From the NCBI RefSeq assembly GCF_024494725.1, contig NZ_JANHDK010000002.1:310001-374000 (forward strand): DNA of 64,000 nt, given 5' to 3'. This document shows positions 25,548 through 37,365 of the stretch, piece by piece. The notes below the pieces were generated by a model, which was not told where the DNA came from, did not search any database, and saw only the letters and a program-made list of their open reading frames with translations. Source of the stretch: Haloplanus ruber (lineage in GTDB: Archaea; Halobacteriota; Halobacteria; Halobacteriales; Haloferacaceae). Position numbers and translations under genes: made by a program. How positions within the stretch are numbered: the stretch's first letter is position 1; each line of letters begins with the position of its first letter.

Positions 25548-27152
25548 ATGGCCGAGTTCGGCGCGCTCTCGCTCGTTCCCCCGCTGTTTGCCATCGGGCT
25601 AGCGATCATCACACGAAAGGCGGTGCTGTCGCTGTTCCTCGGGGTGTGGTCCGGCGGCGTCATCTACACCGGTGGCGTGGGACTGGGACAGACCTTCGAC
25701 TGGATCGCCGCCGCGGTGGGCGAGAGTACCTTCCACGCGCAGATTCTCATCTTCACGCTCCTGCTTGGATCGGCGGTGGCGATGATCTGGCAGCTCGGCG
25801 GCTCACACGCGGTGCGTGACTGGGCCATCGCCCGCCTCGACACCCGGCGGAAGGTCGGGATTGTGACCTGGCTGCTCGGGATACTCCTCTTTTTCGACGA
25901 CTACGCCAACACGGCAGTCGTCGGGAGCACGATGCGTGACGTCTCCGACCACTTGCGCATCTCGCGGGAGAAACTCTCCTATCTCGTCGACTCGACGGCG
26001 GCCCCGGTGGCGACCCTCGGCATCTCCTCGTGGGTTGCCTTCCAACTGTCGATGATCGAGTCGGGCTACGAGGCGACCGGCCTCGCGGCGAGCGAGGTGC
26101 CCGACGCCTTCGCCGTCTTCCTCCGGTCGATTCCGTACAACACCTACGCCATCCTCGCGGTGGCGATGGTCGGCATCGTCGTCCTGAGCGGCCGAGACTA
26201 CGGCGAGATGCTCACCGCCGAGCGCCGTGCGACGACGACGGGGGAGGTCACCCGTGAGGACGCCCGGCCGATGCAGGATGTCGCCGCCGAACTCGGCGAG
26301 CCGAACGTCGAGAACCCGAAGCTGCTCGCCTTCTTTCTCCCCATCGGCGTGTTGATCGCCGTCACGCTGGGGACGGCACTGTACACCGGGTACAGCCCCG
26401 ATGCTTCGCTCTACGACACCATCGTCGACGCGGACTACGCGGTGGCGCTCATCTTCGGCTCCTTCGGCATGGTCGCTTCGACGTACGGGATCGGGATCAC
26501 GACCGGTCGGCTCTCGCTCGGCGAGAGCGTCGACACCACCATCGACGGGTTCGGTCTCATGCTCACCGCGGTGACCATCCTCGTGCTCGCGTGGTCCATC
26601 GGCAACGTCGTCGAGGCACTCGGCACCGGGGAGTACGTCGGTCGGATCGCAGGACAGGTGCTCGACCCCGCGCTTCTGCCCGTCGTCGTACTCTTCACCG
26701 GCGCGTTCATCGCCTTCTCGACCGGGAGTTCCTGGGGGACGATGGGCATCGTGACGCCCATCGCCGTCCCCGTCGCCTGGGACCTGACCGGCGGCCACGC
26801 CATGGTGGCGGCAGTCGTCGGCAGCGTCTTCTCCGGCGCCATCTTCGGCGATCACGCCTCGCCCATCTCCGATACGACCGTCCTCTCGGCGACCTTCACC
26901 GGGGCCGATCTGGTGGATCACGTCCGCACACAACTGTACTACGCCGTTACCGTCGTCATCGTCGCGGCGGCCCTGTTGCTCGTCTGGGGCGTCACCCGCG
27001 TGAACCCGTGGCTCTTGCTTCCGGTTGGCGTCGTCACGCTCACCGGCCTGGTGTACGGCCTGTCGTCGCTCGACGCCCGCCGCCGCGGGATCGAGCCGAC
27101 GGAGACCGACGGGGACAGGCCGGGCCGTGCCCTGGACGAGACGGACGGCTAA
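25548..27152 (+). CDS. NhaC-family Na+/H+ antiporter
   Basis: Polytopic membrane protein of 534 residues with about twelve segments. The NhaC pattern is clear: FFDDYANTAVVGSTMRDVSD near residue 105-125 with the acidic pair in a membrane-entry loop, and GSSWGTMGIVTPIAVPVAW and GDHASPISDTTVLSAT in the second half. Exchanges cytoplasmic Na+ for protons, or carries an organic acid in relatives. The C-terminal tail is acidic and short. Own promoter near 25515-25525 (ccgtatactact). A kinase gene follows 80 bases later in the same direction. Confidence 0.88.
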   Translation: MAEFGALSLVPPLFAIGLAIITRKAVLSLFLGVWSGGVIYTGGVGLGQTFDWIAAAVGESTFHAQILIFTLLLGSAVAMIWQLGGSHAVRDWAIARLDTRRKVGIVTWLLGILLFFDDYANTAVVGSTMRDVSDHLRISREKLSYLVDSTAAPVATLGISSWVAFQLSMIESGYEATGLAASEVPDAFAVFLRSIPYNTYAILAVAMVGIVVLSGRDYGEMLTAERRATTTGEVTREDARPMQDVAAELGEPNVENPKLLAFFLPIGVLIAVTLGTALYTGYSPDASLYDTIVDADYAVALIFGSFGMVASTYGIGITTGRLSLGESVDTTIDGFGLMLTAVTILVLAWSIGNVVEALGTGEYVGRIAGQVLDPALLPVVVLFTGAFIAFSTGSSWGTMGIVTPIAVPVAWDLTGGHAMVAAVVGSVFSGAIFGDHASPISDTTVLSATFTGADLVDHVRTQLYYAVTVVIVAAALLLVWGVTRVNPWLLLPVGVVTLTGLVYGLSSLDARRRGIEPTETDGDRPGRALDETDG

Positions 27153-27232
27153 CACGCCCCGGCGAAACGGGTGGTCACGGCCCGTCAACCGTCGGAATGA
27201 CTTTGACGACCGCACCCCAATATCAGGACGAG

Positions 27233-29371
27233 ATGGGGACACCGATCCAGGTGTTGCACGTCGACGACGATTCAGCGTTCGCCGAGATGACGGCCGAGTT
27301 TCTAGAGCGGGAAGATGAGCGATTCGACGTCCAGACGGCAGGCAGCGCCGCCGAGGGACTGGAACGGGTCCGAGCAGGTGGGATCGACTGTATCGTCTCC
27401 GACTACGACATGCCCCGGCAGAACGGCATCGAATTTCTCGAATCTGTCCGGGAGAACCACCCCGACGTCCCGTTCGTTCTCTTCACCGGGAAGGGAAGCG
27501 AGGAGGTGGCAAGCGAGGCCATCTCCGCGGGCGTCACCGACTACCTCGAGAAAGGTGGGGGACCGAGTCAGTACACCGTCCTCGCGAACAGGGTGGGAAA
27601 CGCGGTGGAGCAGTACCGCTCGCGTCGGGAACTCGAAGCCAGCCGCGAGCGGCTCTCGCTGTTCTTCGAGCAGTCGCCGCTCGGGGTGATCGAGTGGAAC
27701 GACGAGTTCGAAATCGCCCGCGTCAACGAGGCGGCCGTGGAGATTCTCGGCTACGACGCCGAGGTGTTGCGCGGGAAGTCCTGGCGGTGGATCATCCCCG
27801 ACACCGAGGTCGAACATGTCGGCGACGTCGTCGATGCCCTGTTGGCGAATCGGGGCGGCTACCGGAGCGTCAACGAGAACGTCCGCCCGGACGGCGAACG
27901 GATCGTCTGTGAGTGGCACAATCGGATCGTGACCGACAACGACGGGAACATGCTCGCCGCCTTCTCACAGTTCCAGGACGTCACCGAGCGCGAGGAACGC
28001 GAGAAACGGCTCCGGCGGAGTACGGCTCGGCTGGAGGCCCTCTTCGAAGAATCACCGGATATGATCAACGTCCACGACACCGAGGGAAACATCGTCGATC
28101 CGAACCCCCGACTGTGCGAGGAGACTGGATACGACGCCAACGAACTCACCGGCATGAAGGTGTGGGACCTGGATCAGACGGTCGACCCGGAGGAGTTGCG
28201 GACGGTCTGGGAGCGGATGGGCGCCGGCGACAGGCGCCGTTTCGAGGTGGTCTATCGCCGGCGCGACGGGTCGACGTTTCCGGTCGAGGTTCACGTCAGG
28301 CGCCTCGACCTGGAGGGGCAAGGGCGGTTCGTCGCCATCAGCCGCGACATCTCCGCACGAAAGAAGCGAGAACGCGACCTGAAAGAGACCAAAGAGCGGC
28401 TAGATACGGTGGCCTCGAACGTGCCGGTGGTGCTGTTCGCGCTCGACGCCGAGGGCGTCTTCACCCTGTCGGAGGGGCGCGAACTGTCGACGCTCGGTCT
28501 CGAACCCGGCGAGGTGGTCGGCGAGTCGGCGCTCGACCGCTACGCAGGGGAGCCGCAAGTGATCGACGCCATCGAGCGATCCCTCGACGGCGAGGCGGTC
28601 ACCATGGTACAGGAGATCGATGACCGGTTCTTCGAGACGGAGTATCAGCCGATCTTCGACGACGACGGCACCGTCTCCGAGGTGATCGGGATCGCCACGG
28701 ACATCACCGAGCGCCGGCGCCGGGAAGCGGAACTCGAACGGAAAAACGACCAGCTAGAGGAGTTCGTCGGCGTCGTCTCCCACGACCTCCAGAACCCACT
28801 GAACGTGGCCGAAGGGCGCCTCGAAATCGCCCGCGAGGCGTATGACAGCGACCACCTCGACGAGGCGGCGCGGGCACTCGACCGGATGGAGGAGTTGATC
28901 ACGGACCTCCTCAGGCTGGCACGGGAGGGTGAACGGGTGAACGAAATCGAATCGGTCGCGCTGGCGGACCTCGTCGAGGACTGCTGGTACAACGTCGAGG
29001 CACCGGCCGCGGACCTCGCTGTCGAGACGCGACTGACGCTGCGGGGCGATCCGGGGCGGCTCCGACATCTGCTGACGAACCTCCTCCAAAACGCGGTCGA
29101 ACACGGGTCGACGGACGGGCCGGTGACGGTGACGGTCGGCACGCTCGCCGACGGTTCGGGGTTCTACGTCGCCGACGACGGCCCCGGCATCCCCGACGAC
29201 GAACGCGAGCGAATCTTCGAGAGCGGCTACTCGACGGACACGGACGGAACGGGGTTCGGCCTCGCCATCGCCAAGGAGGTCACCGAGGCCCACGGGTGGT
29301 CACTCGGCGTGACCGAGGGAGCGGCCGGCGGCGCTCGCTTCGAAATCCGCGGTGTCGACATCGTCGAGTGA
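27233..29371 (+). CDS. Hybrid sensor: receiver, three PAS domains and histidine kinase
   Basis: Soluble 712-residue signalling kinase. An N-terminal receiver domain (phospho-acceptor D57 in VSDYDMPRQNG) is followed by three PAS domains (about 130-250, 260-380, 385-500), then a dimerisation/phosphotransfer helix with the His in GVVSHDLQNP and an ATPase domain with N-box LLTNLLQNAVEHG, G1 DDGPGIPDDE and G2 GTGFGLAIAKEV. No membrane segments, so it senses a cytoplasmic cue, perhaps redox or light. ATG 27233 is used; ATG 27197 would add 12 residues. The receiver is nearly the same as that of the protein at 23645, pointing to duplication. Confidence 0.88.
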   Translation: MGTPIQVLHVDDDSAFAEMTAEFLEREDERFDVQTAGSAAEGLERVRAGGIDCIVSDYDMPRQNGIEFLESVRENHPDVPFVLFTGKGSEEVASEAISAGVTDYLEKGGGPSQYTVLANRVGNAVEQYRSRRELEASRERLSLFFEQSPLGVIEWNDEFEIARVNEAAVEILGYDAEVLRGKSWRWIIPDTEVEHVGDVVDALLANRGGYRSVNENVRPDGERIVCEWHNRIVTDNDGNMLAAFSQFQDVTEREEREKRLRRSTARLEALFEESPDMINVHDTEGNIVDPNPRLCEETGYDANELTGMKVWDLDQTVDPEELRTVWERMGAGDRRRFEVVYRRRDGSTFPVEVHVRRLDLEGQGRFVAISRDISARKKRERDLKETKERLDTVASNVPVVLFALDAEGVFTLSEGRELSTLGLEPGEVVGESALDRYAGEPQVIDAIERSLDGEAVTMVQEIDDRFFETEYQPIFDDDGTVSEVIGIATDITERRRREAELERKNDQLEEFVGVVSHDLQNPLNVAEGRLEIAREAYDSDHLDEAARALDRMEELITDLLRLAREGERVNEIESVALADLVEDCWYNVEAPAADLAVETRLTLRGDPGRLRHLLTNLLQNAVEHGSTDGPVTVTVGTLADGSGFYVADDGPGIPDDERERIFESGYSTDTDGTGFGLAIAKEVTEAHGWSLGVTEGAAGGARFEIRGVDIVE

Positions 29372-29516
29372 CAAGCGCCGACAGCGCTCGACGGTCACCA
29401 CAGGTCGTCGAACGGGTTGACTGCCTCACGAGTCACTACGGGGTCGAACGCGAGACGTGAAAAGGCGGCACCGATCCGGTCCGGCTACGACGGGAACGAC
29501 GGCGTCGTGGTCGCGA

Positions 29517-31808
<2,292 letters not shown>

Positions 31809-31883
31809 CTAGATGTGGATACGAGCGTACTAATCGTTGTTGTTGGCAGATGATGAACGGAGCGACGAGCGGCGGGTTGGGGG

Positions 31884-33053
31884 TTACTCGTCGGCGTCCG
31901 TCGGCACGCCACAGAGATTGCCCGCGTCGTCGAACAGTTTGGCGCGGAGATAGCGCGCCCGGTAGCGGTTGGCGTCGTCGCCCGTGTCGGCGTCACGAAT
32001 CTCGCCGGCCCGGCCGTCGGCGACGGCGTCGATGATCGCCTCGACCTGTTCTTTCTCGCTCGGTGTGAGGTCGAACTCGTAGGTACGGGACTGTTCGGCC
32101 TCCAGTCGCGTCCACTTGCGTGCGGCGGCGATCACCAGCGAGCACGGCTCTCGACAGGGGAAGACACCCGTCCCGCCGTCACCGGACTGCGTCCGGTTGT
32201 CGTCGGCCTCCGGCCGACTGCCCGGGGACCGTCGGTCCCCGCCGTCAACATCCAGCGGCGTCTCGTCGTCGTACTCCCACTCGCGGCGCTTGAGACACTG
32301 GGAGTCGTCACAGCAGGCCTCGGCGACCCAGTTCACGTGGTCGTGGCCGTCACCCCGGTCCCACGTCTCCACGACGCCGTAGATACCGGTCTGGCGCGAG
32401 ACGGCCTCGTGCCAGTGGGTGACATCGAGTGTCCCCTCGCGCTCGCGGTGCCAGTTGGCGACCGTCGCCGGATAGAGGCCGTCGACGGCCCGCACCGCCG
32501 CCGCGGGGTCGAGGTCGACGAACACCCATCCGTGGGGGAGCGTCGGCGCCGTCGACAGCGGCCGGTAGTCGCCGTCATCGTCGGTTTTCCGGAGTCGGCG
32601 CGCCTCGTGGGGGTCGGCGTGGACGGTCAGCGCCGACCGGTCGGCGTCGGCGTCGTCGACGTGTCGGAGTTCGTAGCGACGACGGCCACCCTCGGCCGCG
32701 CGGGCGGTGACGGCAACCTGTCCCCACTCGCGAGTGATCCCGTCGGCGTCGCGGAGTCGGGCGTCTCGCTCGGGGACCGATAGGTCGTCCGCCCGCTCAA
32801 CCCACCGGAGGAACGCCCACTCGGCCTGGCGCTGGGGGGCGTGCTGGTGCCAGAACAGCCAGTTCTCGACGTGCGGGCGGTGTCGGTCGACGGCGTCGGC
32901 CAACTCGCTCGCTGAGAGACCGTCGTAGCGGGCGTCGGGCACGGCGAATCGGAAGCCGTCGGCGTCGCGCGCCACCGTGAGACCGTCGAAGTCGACGCCA
33001 TCGGCGGCGGCCTCGCGGAGCGCGTCGACGGGCGTGGGGTCGGCGTCCGACAT
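31884..33053 (-). CDS. DR2241-like Fe-S protein, CbiX partner
   Basis: A 389-residue protein of the type found beside CbiX in haloarchaea and related to Deinococcus DR2241. The C-terminal half has cysteines arranged CCDDSQC and CREPC, suitable for an iron-sulfur cluster, within a region containing an Asp-rich linker. The N-terminal 100 residues are helical and charged. It starts one base after the end of cbiX (ATG 33053; a GTG at 33062 overlaps the cbiX stop), so the two are translated together. Function is unproven; a role in cobalt chelation or tetrapyrrole handling is inferred from the pairing. Confidence 0.7.
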   Translation of the reverse strand: MSDADPTPVDALREAAADGVDFDGLTVARDADGFRFAVPDARYDGLSASELADAVDRHRPHVENWLFWHQHAPQRQAEWAFLRWVERADDLSVPERDARLRDADGITREWGQVAVTARAAEGGRRRYELRHVDDADADRSALTVHADPHEARRLRKTDDDGDYRPLSTAPTLPHGWVFVDLDPAAAVRAVDGLYPATVANWHREREGTLDVTHWHEAVSRQTGIYGVVETWDRGDGHDHVNWVAEACCDDSQCLKRREWEYDDETPLDVDGGDRRSPGSRPEADDNRTQSGDGGTGVFPCREPCSLVIAAARKWTRLEAEQSRTYEFDLTPSEKEQVEAIIDAVADGRAGEIRDADTGDDANRYRARYLRAKLFDDAGNLCGVPTDADE

Positions 33054-33054
33054 C

Positions 33055-33918
33055 TCAGTCACCGTCGGCGGCGGCCGTCGGCGCGCGTGAAATTCGCATC
33101 TCGGCGTCGACGTCGGCGCCCGCGTCGGCCGCGCGTTCGAGGATCACGTCGGCCATGAGCGGTTCCGTCCCGATGGCGCCGGCGTACCAGATGTCGTGTC
33201 CGTCGAGGCGCGCCGGAACCGCGTACCCGTCGTCGTCGGCGATACCCATATCCGCCGGAATGTCCTCCTGGGTGTGGTAACCGTCGGCGACGAAAAGTGG
33301 GACGACGACGATATCCTCGCTCTCGAAGTGGTCGGTCACGTCGTCGACTTCGGGCGCTTCGTCCATGAACAGTGCCCGGACCTCCGCGAACCGGTCGCGG
33401 TCACGCACCCGGTCGGCGTGGTACTGGATGGCTTTCGCGGAGTTCTCGTTGCGCTTGGTGCCGTGGCCGACGACTGCCAGTCCGACGCCCTCACCGACCG
33501 CCGAGTCACCGGTGACCGTCTCGGCCCGGCGAACGATCACGTCGGTCATCGCGTCGTGGGTCCCGACCGGGCCACAGTAGTGGACGGTCTTGTCCACGTC
33601 CGTGGGACGGAGCGTGACCGAGTCGGCGCTCGTGCCGTCGGAACCCCAGTCCGTGACGTCGAAATCGAGGCGGAGTTCCCGCGGGATCACCTCCTCGGTG
33701 AAGTAGCCCTCGCTGACGAACAGCGGGACGACGTACACCTCGTCGGCGGCCACCGTCCGGAGAGCGTTGCGAAACGACGGCTCCTCCTTCCAGTAGGCCT
33801 CCCGAACCTCGGCGAACGCGCCTGCGGCCCGGATGGCGTCGGCGTGGTCCTGTGCCGGCGTGCTCGACCGGGGGTTGAGGTGAGAGCCGTGCGCGACGAC
33901 CAGTAATGCCTCACTCAT
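33055..33918 (-). CDS. cbiX: Sirohydrochlorin cobaltochelatase, double-domain CbiX
   Basis: Inserts cobalt into sirohydrochlorin in the anaerobic cobalamin route. The 287 residues form two CbiX repeats, each starting with a catalytic-His strand: VVAHGSHLNPRS (His10) and VVGHGTKRNENS in the second half. Internal His and Glu ligands occur at SEGYFTEEVIP and DGYHTQEDIP. The gene has no other cob genes beside it in this window. A DR2241-like Fe-S protein follows directly. Start ATG 33918. Confidence 0.92.
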   Translation of the reverse strand: MSEALLVVAHGSHLNPRSSTPAQDHADAIRAAGAFAEVREAYWKEEPSFRNALRTVAADEVYVVPLFVSEGYFTEEVIPRELRLDFDVTDWGSDGTSADSVTLRPTDVDKTVHYCGPVGTHDAMTDVIVRRAETVTGDSAVGEGVGLAVVGHGTKRNENSAKAIQYHADRVRDRDRFAEVRALFMDEAPEVDDVTDHFESEDIVVVPLFVADGYHTQEDIPADMGIADDDGYAVPARLDGHDIWYAGAIGTEPLMADVILERAADAGADVDAEMRISRAPTAAADGD

Positions 33919-33987
33919 TGGCGGGGGTACGTTCGTCGGAGGCTTAGGCCCTCCGTCCCGCGGAGCCGTGAGAGCGCCCGGGAACCC

Positions 33988-35232
33988 CTAGGCCGCGCCG
34001 ATCTTGTACACCCCGCCGGCCCGCCCGTCGCCGCCGTCGAGGAACGACTCGGCGGCGCGGTCGGCGAAGTAGACAGCCCCATCGACGACTACCGGCGTAC
34101 TCGTCACGTCGCCGACGCCGTCGACCGCCCAGACGCGGTCGCCGGTCCGCTTGTCGAGCGCGTAGCAGGAGCGGTCGTACGAGCCGACGAGGACGTGATC
34201 GCCGGCGACGGTCGGACAGCCGGTGATCCGGCCGCCGGTGTCGAACGTCCACCGGACGGCACCGCTCGCGGCATCCAAGGCGTAACACCGCGAGTCGTGA
34301 CTGCCGACGTAGACGGTGTCCGTCGCCGCTTCGACTGCTGGACCGGACATCACGCGCCCGTCGGTCTCGGCGGCCCATTCGTGGCGACCGTCCGCGAGGT
34401 CGACACGGTAGACGCGCCGGTCCCAGGAGCCGAAAAAGGCACTCCCGTCGTGGATGGCGACGGGTCCTTTGATCGCGTCGCCCGTCTCGAACGACCACGC
34501 GAACGACAGGTCAGGATACGTCCAGGCGTACAGGTGACCGTCGTTGGCGCCGACCACCAGCCGACCGGCCGCGGGGTCGATGGCGGCCGTCGAGTGGGGG
34601 TGGTCGGTCGGCCGCCGGTCGTCCCACACCACCTCACCGGTGACGGCGTCGACGCCAAACATCGCGCCACTCGGCTCGTAATACTCGACGGCGATGTGGA
34701 CGACCCCGTCGTGATACCCCGGACTCGATCCGATGGCGTCACCGAGGCTCCGACGCCAGAACCGCTCGCCAGTCGCTAGGTCGAACGCGTAGAGCGCGCC
34801 GTCGTACGCGCCGACGTAGACCGTCTCGTTGGCGAGAGCGGGAGTGCCGTGAATTCCGCGCGCCGTCTCCTCGACGGCGGCGGTCCAGACGATATCTCCG
34901 GCGGGCGTGACCCGGCGGACGACACCGTCGTCGCCGGGAACCACGACGTCCCCGTCCGGCGCCGGGACGGGACTGGCCTTCGCGGCCGTGTGATCGCCCG
35001 TGTTCACGCCTCGGTGGACCCACTCGACGGCTGGGTCGACGGGGACCGTCGCGTCGGGGAAGACCCCTTGGCGTCGCGGGCCGCCCCGGAACTGCACGGT
35101 GGCGGCCGCCGACGGCGGGGGGCCGTCGTCGTCGATGGGGTCGGGATCGGTCCGCGGGGCGGAGAGACACCCGGTCACGGCGCCGGTCAGGGCGAACGCG
35201 GCGGTTCCGAGGACGGCACGGCGAGAGCGCAT
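33988..35232 (-). CDS. PQQ-type beta-propeller lipoprotein
   Basis: Exported protein of 414 residues. The N-terminus RSRRAVLGTAAFALTGAVTGC is a twin-arginine signal with lipobox TGC, followed by a Pro/Asp-rich linker. The rest is a series of about 40-residue blades with the consensus of PQQ/WD-like propellers, for example VYVGSHDSRCYALDAASG then VRWTFDTGG. No catalytic residues of quinoprotein dehydrogenases are obvious, so it may be a scaffold or binding protein like BamB. Single gene between cbiX and the transducer. Confidence 0.85.
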   Translation of the reverse strand: MRSRRAVLGTAAFALTGAVTGCLSAPRTDPDPIDDDGPPPSAAATVQFRGGPRRQGVFPDATVPVDPAVEWVHRGVNTGDHTAAKASPVPAPDGDVVVPGDDGVVRRVTPAGDIVWTAAVEETARGIHGTPALANETVYVGAYDGALYAFDLATGERFWRRSLGDAIGSSPGYHDGVVHIAVEYYEPSGAMFGVDAVTGEVVWDDRRPTDHPHSTAAIDPAAGRLVVGANDGHLYAWTYPDLSFAWSFETGDAIKGPVAIHDGSAFFGSWDRRVYRVDLADGRHEWAAETDGRVMSGPAVEAATDTVYVGSHDSRCYALDAASGAVRWTFDTGGRITGCPTVAGDHVLVGSYDRSCYALDKRTGDRVWAVDGVGDVTSTPVVVDGAVYFADRAAESFLDGGDGRAGGVYKIGAA

Positions 35233-35286
35233 ACGCCCACGACCGACGCCCGACGGATATACGCTGTGTCGGCCGTGGTGTCGCCG

Positions 35287-36948
35287 TCACCCGCTCCCGA
35301 CGCCGTCGGCCGGCGCCCCCGCCGTCTCGAACACCGCCACCTGTTCGTGGAGTTTCGTCCCGGACCGGTTCACCCGCTGAGCCATCGTGGACACCTCCTC
35401 CATCGCCGAGGACTGCTGTTCGACGCCCGCCGAGATCTGGTTGACGGAACTCGCGATTTCCTCGGACATGGCGGACGTATCCTCGACGACCACGTTCACC
35501 GCCTCGGCCTCCTCGGCCTGTGACCGAACCGCATCGCTGATCTCGCTCACCCCCTCGCTGGCCTCCTCGGCCGCCGCGTCGATGTCGTCGAGAACCGCGA
35601 CGACCTCCTCGACTGCGGCCACCCCCTCTGTCACTTCCGCCATCGTCTCCTCGACCCGTTTGGCGACGGTCGCGGTCTGTGCCTGTGTCGCCTCGATAAT
35701 CTCCGCGATATCTTGGGTTGCGTTCTGTGAGTCCTCCGCCAGCGACTTGATCTCGTCCGCGACGACCGCGAACCCGTCACCGTCGGCGGAGTCGCCACCG
35801 CCCCCGGCGCGGGCGGCCTCGATGTTCGCGTTCAGTGCCAGCAGATTCGTCTCGTCGGCAATATCGGAGATGAACGCCGAGATGTCACCGATCTCGTCCA
35901 TCTGATCCTCCAAGTCGTCGATATCGTCCTCGATCCGGTCGGCGGCGGCGGCCGCACTCCGGATCCGGTCGATTGCCTCCGTCACTTCGTCGGCGCCCGC
36001 GGCCGCCAACGACGCCGCACGCTCGGACTGGTCGTTCACCTCGCTGGCCGAGGCGCTCACCTCCTCGACCGACGCCGAGAGGTTCGCGATGTTCTCGCTG
36101 GCCTGTTCGGCCTTCGTCGCGAGGTCGTCCGTCCCCGCGACGATTTCACCACTCGACGAGTCGATCTCCTGGATGGAACTGGTCACCTCCTCGGCGGTAC
36201 TGCTGAGGGCCTCGCTGGTGTCGACCAGTTCGTCGGCGACGGACACGATGCCGCCGATCATCTCCTCGAGGTGTGCCGCCATCTCGTTGAGACTGTCTGT
36301 CACCGCCAGCAGATCATCGTCGACGAACGCCGGGTCGTCGAGCGAGGCACGAGCGCCGAGGTCACCGTTCTCGATTGCCCCCATGGTAGACTGGAGTTCG
36401 CCGACGAGTTCGCGGAGTTCCGCCTGTTTCAGGGCGTCCTCGGTGCGGTCGTGAATCATCTCGACGACGGCCTCGACGTTCCCGTCGTCGTCGTAGAGCG
36501 GCGCCGCGTTGAACTCGATGTGGCGGTCGTCACCGTTCGCGTCCTTCATCACGCTCTCGTCGGCGTAGAGGGTGTAGCCGACGTCGTCGACCCGTGGGAC
36601 ACCGTACTCCTCGTCCGCGCTCTCGGGGGCCGCGAGAATCTTATCCGCGAGGGTCTCCGCTCGGCGTCCGTCGTGGTAGAACGCCGGGCCGACCACTCCG
36701 TGTTCGCGGGCGAGTTGTCGTGCCCGCTCTTGATTCTCGCCGGTCAGCATCTCCAGCGCACGGTTCCACTTGACGACGTCGCCGTCGGCGTCGAGAACGA
36801 AAATCGGCGTGTCGATGTGATCGAGGATCGCCCGAAATCCGACGTCAAATGTCCCCGCCCCGTCCGCGTTCGGTTCCGGGTCGTCGTCCGTCGGTTCGGC
36901 CCCTGCCCCAGAGGGGCTGTCTCCACCGAGCAGCGAAAGAACGTTCAT
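35287..36948 (-). CDS. Soluble methyl-accepting transducer with PAS domain
   Basis: Halobacterial transducer-type protein of 553 residues with no membrane segment. An acidic 45-residue lead is followed by a PAS domain (about 40-165, starting ILDHIDTPIFVLDADG) and a HAMP-like stretch, then the long coiled-coil signalling domain (about 245-545) containing the hairpin tip pattern ISDIADETNLLALNANIEAARAG where CheA and CheW bind. Glu-rich methylation-type segments flank it. It would signal a cytoplasmic cue to the archaellum switch. ATG 36948 is preferred over an in-frame start 25 residues earlier, which is basic and unlike haloarchaeal proteins. Confidence 0.9.
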   Translation of the reverse strand: MNVLSLLGGDSPSGAGAEPTDDDPEPNADGAGTFDVGFRAILDHIDTPIFVLDADGDVVKWNRALEMLTGENQERARQLAREHGVVGPAFYHDGRRAETLADKILAAPESADEEYGVPRVDDVGYTLYADESVMKDANGDDRHIEFNAAPLYDDDGNVEAVVEMIHDRTEDALKQAELRELVGELQSTMGAIENGDLGARASLDDPAFVDDDLLAVTDSLNEMAAHLEEMIGGIVSVADELVDTSEALSSTAEEVTSSIQEIDSSSGEIVAGTDDLATKAEQASENIANLSASVEEVSASASEVNDQSERAASLAAAGADEVTEAIDRIRSAAAAADRIEDDIDDLEDQMDEIGDISAFISDIADETNLLALNANIEAARAGGGGDSADGDGFAVVADEIKSLAEDSQNATQDIAEIIEATQAQTATVAKRVEETMAEVTEGVAAVEEVVAVLDDIDAAAEEASEGVSEISDAVRSQAEEAEAVNVVVEDTSAMSEEIASSVNQISAGVEQQSSAMEEVSTMAQRVNRSGTKLHEQVAVFETAGAPADGVGSG

Positions 36949-37128
36949 ACACGAATTTCGGCCGTTCGGCGATATAAAAACCACGTGGCCGGTTTTCAGT
37001 TCCGAAAATCGAATCGGAGACAACTACTGTGAGCGCTCGTTCATTCCGAACACGCTAGAGCCGACGAGGCGGGACAGAATCCCGGTCGACGCGACACGCG
37101 TCACTGCCGGTTGTGTGAGAATGTCGAG

Positions 37129-37201
37129 TAGTCCCACCAGGATTCGAACCTGGGTCGAAGCCCCCAGAAGGCTTCAGGATTGGCCGCTACCCCATGGGAC
37201 T
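37129..37201 (-). tRNA. tRNA-Gln (anticodon CUG)
   Basis: On the minus strand 73 bases fold as a tRNA: acceptor AGTCCCA pairs with TGGGACT, with discriminator A at 37129. The anticodon stem AAGCC/GGCTT closes a seven-base loop TTCTGGG with anticodon CTG (reading CAG, Gln), and the T-arm has GGTTCGAATCC. CCA is not encoded. No intron is seen. It stands alone between the transducer and the ArlD/E-like gene. Confidence 0.95.
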
Positions 37202-37365
37202 GACAGTCCCGGACGGTGATGTCCGGTGGACACCAGCTACTACCCGCGAAGCGCATATGAGTGTTGCGAAGTCGGAGCGGACCGCAGGGGACCGAAACCT
37301 CGGGGGACCGCCATTCCGTGCCGTCCTCGCGGCGGTGAGTCGTGTGGCGGGACGGGCCGGACCGA

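Noticed and set aside
37202-37365. Possible second tRNA or small RNA after tRNA-Gln
   Set aside because: No cloverleaf or conserved box could be drawn; only an ordinary 164-base intergenic gap.
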